This document shows positions 1 through 9,866 of a stretch of 64,000 nt of DNA, piece after piece. The DNA is from Astrothelium macrocarpum. Lineage: Eukaryota; Ascomycota; Dothideomycetes; Trypetheliales; Trypetheliaceae. Each line of letters opens with the position of its first letter. Position 1 is the first letter of the stretch. The translations under genes and the position numbers were made by a program. The stretch lies in contig JAGEMR010000111.1 in NCBI GenBank assembly GCA_021030915.1, forward strand, positions 33,710-97,709. Reading direction: 5' to 3'. The notes below the pieces were generated by a model. That model searched no databases and had not been told where the DNA came from. It worked only from the letters and a program-made list of their open reading frames with translations.

Positions 1-3000
1 TCGTAAATATGCTACTTGGATACGTGACTGGCAGAATGTTAGTCAATGTTAAGACATACAATTTATAAGGTCAATGGAAAACACGAGATGGTAAATGTTT
101 CGTCTTACCTGGGCCGCCTGGATATACAGGTTGACTTGGAGTTGGAAGTGAGGGAAAACTCGGCGGTATCGCTGAATTTGGCGGCAGCAGCGTGCCAACC
201 ACCGGAGGCGGTAATGGTACGGAACTTGGCGGCAGCGGTGTCCCAATTACTGGCGGCGGTAACAGTGTAGAGCTTGGCGGTTGCGGCGTTCCAATCACCG
301 GAGGTGGCAATAGAATTGAACCTGGCGGAACTGATGTTTCACCTACTGGAGGCGGCAACGGGATGGAATTTGGTGGTATTGGCGTCCCACTTACTGGAGG
401 CGGTAATGGAACAGAGATTAAGGATGTCTCGATCACCGGGGGTGATAATGAAATAGAGACTGGAAGCACAGGCGTCACGACCTCAGGAGGCGGTGATACC
501 GGAAAGGAGTATGGCGGTATTGGTGTTCCAACTTCAGGAGGTGGCAATGGGATGGAATTTGGTGGGATTTGTGTTCCAATTACCGGGGGTAACGGAATAG
601 AAATTGGCGGCGTCTCAACTACTGGAGGTGGTAGTGGAATAGAGAATAGAGGTGTTAGTGTCTCGATCACAGGAGGAGGTGGCAGCAGGATAGAGATTGG
701 TGGGGTCTCAATTACTGGTGGTGGCAATGGAATAGAGCTCGGTGGCACTGGTGTCTCAATCACAGGTGGTAACAGGACAGAACTTGGAAATATCGCTGTT
801 TCGATCACTGGAGGTGGTAAAGGAATATAATTCGGCGGTATCGGTGTTCCAATTCCTGGAGTCGTTGCGTGAATTGGCGGAGGATACGGCAGTTCAGGGC
901 ACGCGGTGATGGTGTGGATGACAGTTCCTGGAGGTGGTGTTGGGAGGACGGTGATGTCTGGGCCACTAATGACGGAAGTCCTCGTTGTGCATTCTACACT
1001 TGTCAACGTGTACGCCCATCGTTTCACCCTCATGACAGATGTCGTTTGCGGGCAATCCGTAACCGTTGTGGTAGCTCCGGCCTCCACGACCGCATCACCA
1101 AAGACTTTTGAGATCGGAGGACAATAGGTGACAGTCATGGTCTTGAGACTTGAGAAATTCCCACTTGGAATCGAGTTGTTCACGGTAGTGACAGTGGCTG
1201 TGACAGTGGTTGTGACAGTGGCTGAGTTGCTTGCAAAAGGTGTTGAAGCTGTGATATTCCCCGTAAAACTAGTACCACGCAGAACAGATTTAGTCTTGGA
1301 AGGCTTTCTTGAAGAAGTCGAGTTGTGCGTTGTTCCCGTGGGCCCCAGACTGGCCTTGGTGGTTTTGGTCTTACTTCCACCAGCAGTATGTGATTTGGAA
1401 GTACGGCTGGTTGGTCGCGGTTTCGTGCTCTTCGTTTCGAGCGAAGTAGTGGCAGGGCCTTGGCTGGACTCGTTGGAAAATATTGGCGTGCTTGCAACTG
1501 TAATATTGGCGGCAGTGGTCGTATTGTAGAATGTTTGCGTGCCTAGAGACGTCGCGCCATTGGTGCTATTCAATGCTGGTAGATTGTTTGACACTGTGGC
1601 AGAACTATTGAAAGGGTAAGAAGCCGTCTGTGGTGAGAAAACATCACTTCCGCTGATGGTACTGTTGGGTAAAGGCAATGTCTCGCTTGAATTTGAATAG
1701 ATCACAGAGGAAGTAGCCGTCGGCGGGGGTGATATGCTGGGGATTGCTGGCGTAATTGGGATCGTGATATCAGATGTACCATTCACCAGCAACGAAGATG
1801 CCGTGATGTTTGCACTAGTGGTGCTGGTGAGCGGAATTGCAGTATCATTGATGCTCGGGTTGATCAGAGAAGGCGTCACTGCTGGTTGCACAGTCGTTAT
1901 ATCTCCTAGGCTCGTCGTGTTGGATATTACGAAAGCAGATGTAATGCTTGTGCTAGTAGCGCTGATAAACCGAGTCGCAGTATCATTTATACCCGGATCA
2001 ATAAAAGAAGGTGTTGGTAGCACAGTCGTTGCCTCCCCCGGATTCGTTGTATTCAATATTACGAAAGAAGATGTGACGTCTGCGCTGGTGGTGCTGATGA
2101 GCGGAGTCCCAGTGTCATTTGTTCCCGGGTCAATAGAAGAAGGCGTGGCTGTTGGTGGTACAGTGGTTGCCCCCCCTGGATTCGTTGTGTTTAATATTAC
2201 GGAAGAAGATGTGACGTCTGCGCTGGTGGTGCTGATGAGCGGAGTCCCAGTTTCATTTGTTCCCGGATCGATGATAGAAGGCGTCGCTGTTGGCCGTAAT
2301 GTCGTCAATTCTCCTGGATCAGTTGTGTTTGGTGCTACCAAATAAGACGTGATGTTTATGCTAGTAGTGCCAGTCAACGGGATCACAGTATTGTCTATGC
2401 CCGTGTTGAGCGCAGAAGACGTACTTGTTGGTAGTATTGTCGTTGACTCTCCTGACTTCGTCGTGATTGACAGTACGGGGTCTCCGCTGGTAGTACTGTT
2501 TTGCGAGATCACAGAATCCGTTGAGCCGGGATCGGTAGGAGAAAGCGTAGTTGTCGGTAGCACAATCGTGGACCCCCCTGGGGATGTCGTATTGAGTGCT
2601 GCTGAAAAAGTCGAAGCATCTCCGCTGACAGCATCGTTGTGCGGGATCGTGGACTCACTTGAACTGGGGTAGACTAGAGAAGGCGTACTCGTTGCCGGTA
2701 CGGTTATGGAATACCCAGAGCTGGTGACTCCACTCGACGTAGATGATCTGACTGACGTGACAGTAGATGTACGTGTTGTGTGGTGGACATGATGGACGGT
2801 CTTGCTGCGTGTGTGTTCTTTCGTGTTGTCATGCAGATGTGTAATTGCAATGGTAGAATAATTAGGACTCGTTGATATGAAGATGAAACTTGACGAGGAT
2901 TGAGATTCGGCTGATCCTGTCCCTGAAACCTCTAAGCCTGGTGTTGTGAAAGAATGCGTCCGCGAAATTGTTGAGCTAGGATCTTCGATAAAGGAGATAG

Positions 3001-3472
3001 AATGACTCGTCGTCGTGGGTGTGGTCACAGGAGAAAAACTCGTGGAAACTGTTGGTTTTTGGCCAGAGGCGATCTCCGTACCTGAATTCGCTGACCAGGA
3101 TATTGTCTGATTCGTGAGACTCGTACTCAAAGAGGACGAAACACTCTCAGTACATCGACTGTTGCAGCAATCCTTTCCTGGGCTTCCTTTACACCCGGAA
3201 CAGCACCCTGCCTTGCCAAATTCAGCGTGCATTTGAAATTGATCGATCGTTTGGCCATCAGGCACATCAACATGTATATTCAAATCGTTTGAATCATCTC
3301 CAGGAGTATCTGTTCGAGAAAAAGATACTCAGTAAATATTCTGAGCCGGAATGGAATCACACATGAAGCAAGAATGAGTTTTACCATATCCTTTCTTAGC
3401 ATCATGAGATGGGTGTGCTGCCCAGGCGATATTCGAGGCAACAAGCGCCTCCAAGAGAATGCGGGATCGCAT
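1..3472 (-). CDS. secreted Ser/Thr- and Pro-rich mucin-like repeat protein (partial, runs off left edge)
   Basis: Rebuilt as exons 3472-3385, 3309-109 and 27-1, about 1105 residues in view; the C-terminus lies outside the window. Exon 1 starts with a signal-peptide-like stretch (MRSRILLEALVASNIAWAAH) that a single long reading frame would miss. Intron 3384-3310 is 75 nt and ends in CAG. Intron 108-28 has GTAAG, a TTGACTAAC branch site and CCAG, so the apparent stop near position 71 is intron read-through. After the leader come a Cys-rich knot (CCSGC, CCNSRC), a long Ser/Thr-rich region with many N-x-S/T sites and a roughly 47-residue repeat, then a proline block built on variants of PLPPPVIETP. 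This is the layout of a heavily O-glycosylated wall or adhesion-type surface protein. No catalytic domain is seen. A GPI signal, if present, is off the edge. Function is inferred from composition only. Confidence 0.72.
165..900. repeat. coding minisatellite encoding Pro-rich PPPVIETP-type repeats
   Basis: The DNA repeats variants of a short block rich in ACTGGAGGCGGTAATGG on the + strand. On the coding (minus) strand this gives degenerate PLPPPVxxTPxPPxS units of about 11-17 residues. Unit length varies, which suggests slippage or unequal exchange within the coding frame. Confidence 0.7.
1860..2345. repeat. coding tandem repeat, period about 141 bp (47 residues)
   Basis: A block containing GACGTCTGCGCTGGTGGTGC recurs about 141 bases apart (near 2073 and 2214), with more diverged copies on either side. 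On the minus strand it encodes a Ser/Thr-rich unit with a DPGxNDTGTPL core. The two central copies are nearly identical, so they duplicated recently or have been homogenised. Confidence 0.7.
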
Positions 3473-4630
3473 CCTCGTTCAACACTGAGCTCCTTCCGGG
3501 TATATCCAGCACATTGGACACCACGTAATGATCCAAAACGAATGGCAATGGAGAGACAGAGCTTCTCTGAGGATAGGATAGAAGAGCAAAGACGGATTTG
3601 TTGTGGGCTCAAAGGACCATAGTGCTGAAGCAGGCTTTCGATAGGTTTACTGCTGGGAGCAGTTGGGATTGTTCCGCCTGGTACAGTAAATGAGTTGCAC
3701 CGTGGTTGGGAAATATTGTTTGCTCATTGCCACGAGTGCAAGGTTGTCAATCTAGAAATCGAGCGGTGCTTGCCATTTTTTCAAGCACTTGCCTCGTTGT
3801 CTGAGTCTCAGACTCACGTCGTCGCTTCTTTGTACTTAGATAGCATCCGTCTTGTTTTACACAGTTTTCTTGCATAAACGAGGCGCAATCAACTTCAGTA
3901 TGTATTCGGGCAGATGAGCGTGCAGACAAGACTGACGCTGCATGTCATCTAGCTGAGAGAAGCCAAACCTAGACACAATAATGCTTATGAAGCAATTTTA
4001 TTGACCAACGCTGCAAAAGGTAATCCTAGAGACTGCAAGTGGCTGGAAATGTGGATCGGATCGGACTGAACTGCTAACAGCATGTGGAAGCTCCAAGAGC
4101 GTACAAATTTGGAAATAGACTCCTCGGCTGAGACCCTCAATGGAGAACTCTCAACAATAGACAATTTACCTTCCGTAAGCTCTCAACGATTCCTCCAGCC
4201 ATTGAATTTTGGGCATCCTGTGGAATTTTTAGGCTCGAAAAGGTATAGCACTAGCACTTGCATCGTCCACAGGACATGGCAAGAATTAGAGTCCCGATCT
4301 TTGCATTGGAGCACATTTATCATAGCATCGTGGTTCTCATCAGCGAAAAGAGGTCGGTGGGACTTCGGGTTTGGCCAGAATCTGCCGACGCCTTTAAGTT
4401 CAGGTCTCTGCGCACTATCATGCATCACTGTCAGTGACTCACGCGTATTTCACCCCATGCCTAAATCGAATGTGTATTTCTAAAAATCCGCCAGTTGCCT
4501 AAAAGGCAGGCTCGACCACGCTTGGCAGCCAGTAAAAGGCAACCCTGCATTTTCCTACCCCCCACATACGTCTCGCGTCGTCGGAACAGCTTGGAACATC
4601 CAAGACATTTTGAACTATTCTTCTTACAGT
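3473..4630. other. intergenic stretch, no supported gene
   Basis: It is the upstream region of the mucin-like gene on the minus side and of the small gene at 4631 on the plus side. An open frame of 133 codons (4082-4483, +) has no recognisable motif and no codon or splice support, so I do not call it. Confidence 0.5.
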
Positions 4631-5225
4631 ATGGTTTTCAGCAAGGGCGAAAGTTCGAGAAGGTGAGTTTTGTATCGTCTGCGTTATCTTGAACCCCAAA
4701 CTCACATTCAGAGTGACTTGCGCTTTCCTATGCTGCAAAGTGAAAAACTCAGAGGACATGCAAGGCCTGTGATTGAAGGATGCTGACGTGCATGATCAGC
4801 GCATCATCGCGTTTCCCAAGGATCACTGCATCTATTCCGGACGTGCTGAAAGACGATCCGCTCTCTGACATTATTCCAAGACAAGACACCAACAGCTCAT
4901 TTAGCTCAAGGACGCAAACTGAACCCAGTCGCACGAATTCCGATTTGAGTAGCGCAAGAATCAAGAAAGACGACCAGAAGACGTGCGTGCCAGACAGTAA
5001 GCCAGCCAGAAACGAATCACCAGCGCAGGTGCGTGAAATCGCTCCGTCGGAACATTCTTCAACGAGTTTACCCCCCGCAACTCACAAACTACGAATGACT
5101 ATTCATGACAAACGCAGGAATCGAGGTGAGCCCAAAATCATGGGAAATCCAGCGTAATTGCGAACTGACATCTTTTGGTAGTCGATAAGATCGATATCGG
5201 ATTTCATAGGACAAACTCATCATGA
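4631..5225 (+). CDS. small hypothetical protein, three exons
   Basis: Model: 4631-4662, 4800-5125, 5182-5225, giving 133 residues. The first exon encodes MVFSKGESSR. Its donor is GTGAGT, and the 137-nt intron ends with a clear GCTGAC branch site 16 bases before CAG. The second intron (56 nt) has GTGAGC, an ACTGAC branch site and TAG. All three exons join in one frame. The product is polar, basic and rich in Ser/Thr/Arg, with no signal peptide, membrane segment or known domain. I do not recognise a family. The matching splice signals are the main reason to believe it; the low complexity of the protein is the main reason for doubt. Confidence 0.5.
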
Positions 5226-5404
5226 GTTGAGCGTGGAAAGCATGGTGTTGATGGAGTTGAGAAATTGCTCTGGGTTCCTGGCAAGTATCACAATGTTTGG
5301 TTGATTACATGAGCAGCCCTGTGCGATGTGAAGGGAGTCTCTTCCTCAATATGGATCTCCAGATTCGATAGAGAAGGTACCTCATGTAGACTCCTTATAA
5401 TTCT

Positions 5405-6253
5405 TCAACCGCTGTGCGAGCGTGAAGCAGGTGCTTCGAATTGACACCATCTTCTTGCTACTTGTCCAATTTTTACTGTTCGCCCGACCCATCCTCTTTC
5501 ACCAGCGCCAAAGCTTTTCGTGGTAACATTTAAGATTGACACGTCTTCATCCCATGGGTTGAGCTGTGCGGATTCACCGTTGTTCGGTAGATTTTCGCTA
5601 AATTCTTCTTCATCCTCCTGATTATCTGGGGCCGTGATATCAGGAGGTAAATCGTCATTGAAATTAGTGAAAGGACACTCGGCAATAATCAGTTGTTTAC
5701 AAGTTGCAAACGCAGCTTCAACCATGGCCGCAAAAGCCCGACTTAGTCCTTGCGCAGAGAATGCTGAAGTCTCACGATGGAGTGAGATGGGGTTAACTAC
5801 AACTAGCATCGGAACACGTAGTTGCTTTTTGCTAGTATTGAGAGTTATCTGTTCGTTCATATTGTCATTTAAATGTGGAGCCTTGATTGTATACAAACAC
5901 AACCATGCATGCAAAGCTTGCAGTGATGGAACAAAAGCCATGTCAAGGGTACGGGCAGCTTTGAGCAACTGTAGAGTTGGCGTTGAAAAATCATAGATGC
6001 CGTCCTCGTGCTCCTCCTTAGTTAGGCGGGATAGATTATAATGAAATACCTCTCTTGATGAACAGATGACTATAGTACTAGGCTCAGTGTGCTTTCGGAC
6101 TACGTGGTCAAGTAGAGCCAGGAGGGAAATGGGATAAAGTACGACTGGTGAGTGATGCATCACGAGATTCTTTCCGGTCCTATGATCGACGAGTTGCGGA
6201 AGAAACGAAACGCTCCGTTGAGAAATGCTGTGTAGCTCTAGCAGAGATAGCAT
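5405..6253 (-). CDS. uncharacterised protein, possible RecA-fold recombination accessory factor
   Basis: Single exon of 282 codons. Alternating hydrophobic strands (STIVICSS; VPMLVVVNPISL; KQLIIAECPF) and helices are laid out like the core of a RecA-type fold. They recall small Rad51-paralogue or Shu-type subunits (Psy3, Csm2, SWSAP1), which often lack a canonical Walker A. None is seen here: the expected position near residue 25 reads LVDHRTGKNL, with no GxxxxGK[ST]. The C-terminal third is acidic (DNQEDEEEF) and ends basic. It is divergent from AP-3 beta with 306 bases between starts. The RecA relation is an inference from strand pattern; it could equally be an unrelated lineage-specific protein. 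Confidence 0.6.
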   Translation of the reverse strand: MLSLLELHSISQRSVSFLPQLVDHRTGKNLVMHHSPVVLYPISLLALLDHVVRKHTEPSTIVICSSREVFHYNLSRLTKEEHEDGIYDFSTPTLQLLKAARTLDMAFVPSLQALHAWLCLYTIKAPHLNDNMNEQITLNTSKKQLRVPMLVVVNPISLHRETSAFSAQGLSRAFAAMVEAAFATCKQLIIAECPFTNFNDDLPPDITAPDNQEDEEEFSENLPNNGESAQLNPWDEDVSILNVTTKSFGAGERGWVGRTVKIGQVARRWCQFEAPASRSHSG

Positions 6254-6559
6254 TCAAGTGCTTTCAGAGATGATAAGCACAGTAGCATTTGCTTGCCTCT
6301 CTAGCAACACAACATGCGCTCATTGCAAGACGCAGATGCGATGATATGACGGAGGACGAGGTAGATGTGAAAGCGACACGGAAATATGCCTTGGAGCATC
6401 ATCGTTTATTTTCTCGCCGGCTTCGGCCACTCAAACATTCAACACCCCCATCATGAAAACAAAAGAACATGCTTTAATTACATAACCACCATTGACTAGA
6501 TCCCGTCCCGCGAGCCCTCCTTCTTTATATCATGAGGATTTCATATCCTTTCAGTCACC
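6254..6559. promoter_or_regulatory. divergent promoter region
   Basis: These 306 bases separate the start codons of two head-to-head genes (minus gene at 6253, AP-3 beta at 6560), so both promoters must fit here. The stretch near AP-3 beta is C-rich (CAACACCCCCATC). No TATA box is evident. Confidence 0.45.
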
Positions 6560-9083
6560 ATGGAATCAATATCCCGAATCTCCAGCATGCTAGAAACAGC
6601 ACGCGACCTCACCCTCGAAGCCTCATCCTCCGTCCGCAAATCCTCCAACCGCCCCCTCGCAACCCAGCAAATCAAGAAACTCCTCGACAGCCGCAACGAG
6701 CGTGACGTGCTCGAAGGCCTCCGCAAAGTCATCTCCGTACGCCCCTCCTCCCCTCCCCTCCCTCCTCCCACCCCCAACTAACAAACCGGACACAATCCAG
6801 ATGCAATACCGCCCAACCACCTCCACCCCAACCCTCCCCTTCTTCACACCCATCATCAAATCCCTCCCGACCTCCCCCCCCGAACTCCGCAGACTCATCC
6901 ACATCTACCTGCTCCACCACGCCTCGCTCGCGCCCGACACGGCGCTCCTCTCCATCAACACCATCCAAAAGACGCTGTCCACCGCGTCGTCCCCCGTGGA
7001 GCGCGCGACCGCGCTGCGCACGCTGTCGGGCATCCGCGTGCCCGCCATCGCGCCCATCGTGAGCCTGGGCATCAAGCGCGCCGCGGGCGACATGAGCGCC
7101 GTGGTGCGCCGGGCGGCGGCGCTCGCGGTGCCCAAGTGCTGGCGCCTGGATCCGGGGACGGAGGTGGCGCTGTTGGAGGCGCTTACGGGGCTGTTGGTGG
7201 ATAGGCAGTGGAGTGTGGCGGGGGCAGCTGTGATGGCGTTTTTGGAGGTGCCCGGGTGGAGGGGGAGATTGGGGATGGTGCATGCGGGGTATAGGGGTTT
7301 GGTGAGGAAGATGGTGGATATGGATGAGTGGGCGCAGATCGCGGTGTTGAGGCTGATGTTGGAGTATGGGAGGAGGTGTTTTCCGAGGAGGGTGAGGAGG
7401 GTGAGGAGGAAGAGGGTGGAAGGGGGTGGGGAGAGTGGTGGAGATGAGACGAAGGGGTTTTATGATGAGGAGGTTGAGACCAAGGCAGAGAGCTTGCAAG
7501 ATGATGGGACCGGTGAGGGCGAGGAAGAAGTGGTTTTAGATTCTGATTTGGAGTTGCTGCTGAGTTCTGCTCGACCTCTTCTTCAATCCCGAAACTCTGC
7601 CGTAATAACCTCTGTCGTTCGACTCTATCTCTACCTGGGCACACCTTCATATCTAAGTCACGCTGTTGGGCCCCTCATTGCCCTTTTACGGGCTAGTCAA
7701 GATATTCAACAGATTGCCCTCTACAACATCGTTCAAGTCTGTCTTGTTCGACCGCAAACGTTTGTACAATATTTTTCTCGCTTTCTCATCCGTTCTGTCG
7801 ACCCACCTTCAGTTTGGCGACTCAAACTAGAAGTCCTCACATTAATCTTTTCGGACGCAGAGAACCAGATTCAAAGTCTTATCCTTCGAGAGCTCGAGCA
7901 CTTCTCTCGTGGTCATAACGCCGAGCTGGTTCGAGAGAGCGTTAGAGCGATTGGACGGTGTTCTCAGAGCTCCAATACTACAACGTCAAGTCGCTGTTTG
8001 AGGCTGCTGCTTGCGCAGATCAGCAGCACAGATGGGACTCTTGTGGCTGAATCATTGGAGGTGATTCGACATCTTATTCAGCGCGACCCCAATTCTCATA
8101 TCAAAACCGTCATCCGGTTAGCAAAGAACTTAGACACGGCAACAAGTCCGCAGGCGCGAGCAAGCATCATCTGGCTTGTCGGCGAGTTTGCCGGCGTGCA
8201 ACCCGAGAACAACATCGCGGCCGATGTTTTGCGAATACTTGTGAAGGGTTTCGCGGATGAAAGCGAAGCCGCAAAACTGCAGATTGTGCTTTTGGCCGCA
8301 AAAGTCTATATTCACCATCTCAATCTTACAAACCCACCTCAAGAAGCATCTAAGCCGATCCCAGAAACCTCTGCACAGGCGCAGAGCTCAATAATAGCTG
8401 CACCTGAAGACGAAGGGGGATTCAGAGAGAATGCACTGGACGTGAATTCATATGAACATCAGCAATCAGATGTGATGCAAGAAAAAGAAAAGGAACATCC
8501 CATTGCAATACTGTGGAGATATGTCTTACTACTTGCGCGTTATGATACTTCGTACGACCTACGAGATCGAGCACGCTTGTATAAGGCTCTCCTCGTCGTA
8601 CCATCATCGACGGAGTTAGCCAGTTTATTACTGCTTGCGCCAAAGCCTGCACCACAGACTCCAAGCCCCAGCGAAACGCGCAAGGGTTATGTACTTGGTA
8701 CGGCAAGCCTTGTTATTGGCGATGAAGGGGGCGTTGCCGGTCTTCGAGGCTATGAGCCCTTGCCTGATTGGGTCAAAGAGGGCGAAGAGCCTGACCCAAA
8801 GCTTAGAGATGAGATTTCAAACAGTGGAAAGGGCGATACAGCTGTGAGACAATTAACAGCCAGCGAAAAGCTAGACAGTGTTGCCCCACCAGCAGTGCAG
8901 AAGCCAAATGGGCTTGGTACATCAAGTGGGAAGGAAAAGACATTGGATGATTGGCTTGATGAAGAAGATGAGGACAGCGAAGAAACTGAAGAATCTGAGG
9001 AGACGGATGAAGATAGTAGTGATGAAGAAGAGACTGAGGAGGAAAGCGATGATGGAAATGAAGGTGATCGATTAGTCACATAA
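6560..9083 (+). CDS. apl6: AP-3 adaptor complex beta subunit
   Basis: Exons 6560-6736 and 6801-9083 give 819 residues; the intron is 64 nt with donor GTACGC and acceptor CCAG. The family signature is clear: N-terminal RNERDVLEGLRKVIS joined to MQYRP, then LIHIYLLHHASLAPDTALLSIN, LRTLSGIRVP, the VRRAAALAVPKCWRLDP armadillo segment, and VDMDEWAQIAVLRLMLEYGR. The adaptin trunk covers residues 1 to about 600. The tail after about 770 is an acidic Asp/Glu/Ser stretch, as in other AP-3 beta proteins. AP-3 carries cargo from Golgi or endosomes to the vacuole. The first exon encodes the conserved start, so the later in-frame Met at 6702 is not the true start. An unusually GC-rich stretch lies at about 6900-7180 within the trunk. 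Confidence 0.93.
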
Positions 9084-9866
9084 TGAGGCCGCTGTATGCT
9101 GGCAAAGTACTATTCCGAGCTAAATATTATTCGTTTCACGACTTCTGCAGTGGCCGGTCTGCACCAAGTCGTTTTCTATTGTTGGTGGTCTTGCCTTTTG
9201 GTGAGACATTTGGTGGTGGTTGCGTGGTGAATGGCCAACTCGGCTTACTTGCCGCGTCGAGTAAGCCCGGTTCCTCAAGAACCCCCCACCTCTCCCCGTG
9301 GACCCCGCATAAAAGAAATATTGCCATTGGCATTTCTTGTTCTGATTGAAAGAAGGTCAATCAAAAGAAAGATGAGGACTCTTGAATGACACATGAATCA
9401 ATTGATGAAGCAATTGTTTGAGGAGAATATCAGCAATTAAAGAGCGGCGAAACGTTCTTTCTTGATGCTGACATATGGACACGCATAATTTTTGAATGAT
9501 GGGCCATGGAATAGCCTTCACAGGCCAATATCGGCAGGAGATCACGCAAGCTCCGAACTAATTATAGACATGGGAAGAGGGTTTTGATAGAAGCCTCGTA
9601 GATAGCAGAAAGGTGAAAAAGCAAACTTGAAGTTGAAGAATTGAAGCTTAAGATACTCGAAGAAATCCTCGATCTGACCTTTGGCACAGTTGTGCACGGC
9701 AATACCTAACTGGCAGAGAACTCCATGCTCAGATGCGATAAAGAAAAGCAAAGCAAAGCTGAGGTGTGACTAGTAGTCTCAGCTCTCATGTCTTCCCGAA
9801 CCATAGCGACAGAGCTACAAGACAACAAACATGAATGAGGTATGAGTATTTGAGTGTAAAGAGAAG
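9084..9866. other. intergenic, between convergent genes
   Basis: It holds the 3' ends of AP-3 beta (+) and the Q-rich protein gene (-). I see no reading frame with coding features, no tRNA and no repeat of note. Confidence 0.5.

Noticed and set aside
3280..3612. 110-codon minus-strand frame upstream of the mucin-like gene
   Set aside because: The same strand in another frame gives a signal peptide (start 3472) that splices neatly to the main exon; this frame runs through that intron and has no features.
6729..7499. Long minus-strand frame opposite AP-3 beta
   Set aside because: It is antisense to a well-supported adaptin exon in GC-rich DNA, which creates long chance frames; the product is His/Arg/Pro low-complexity.
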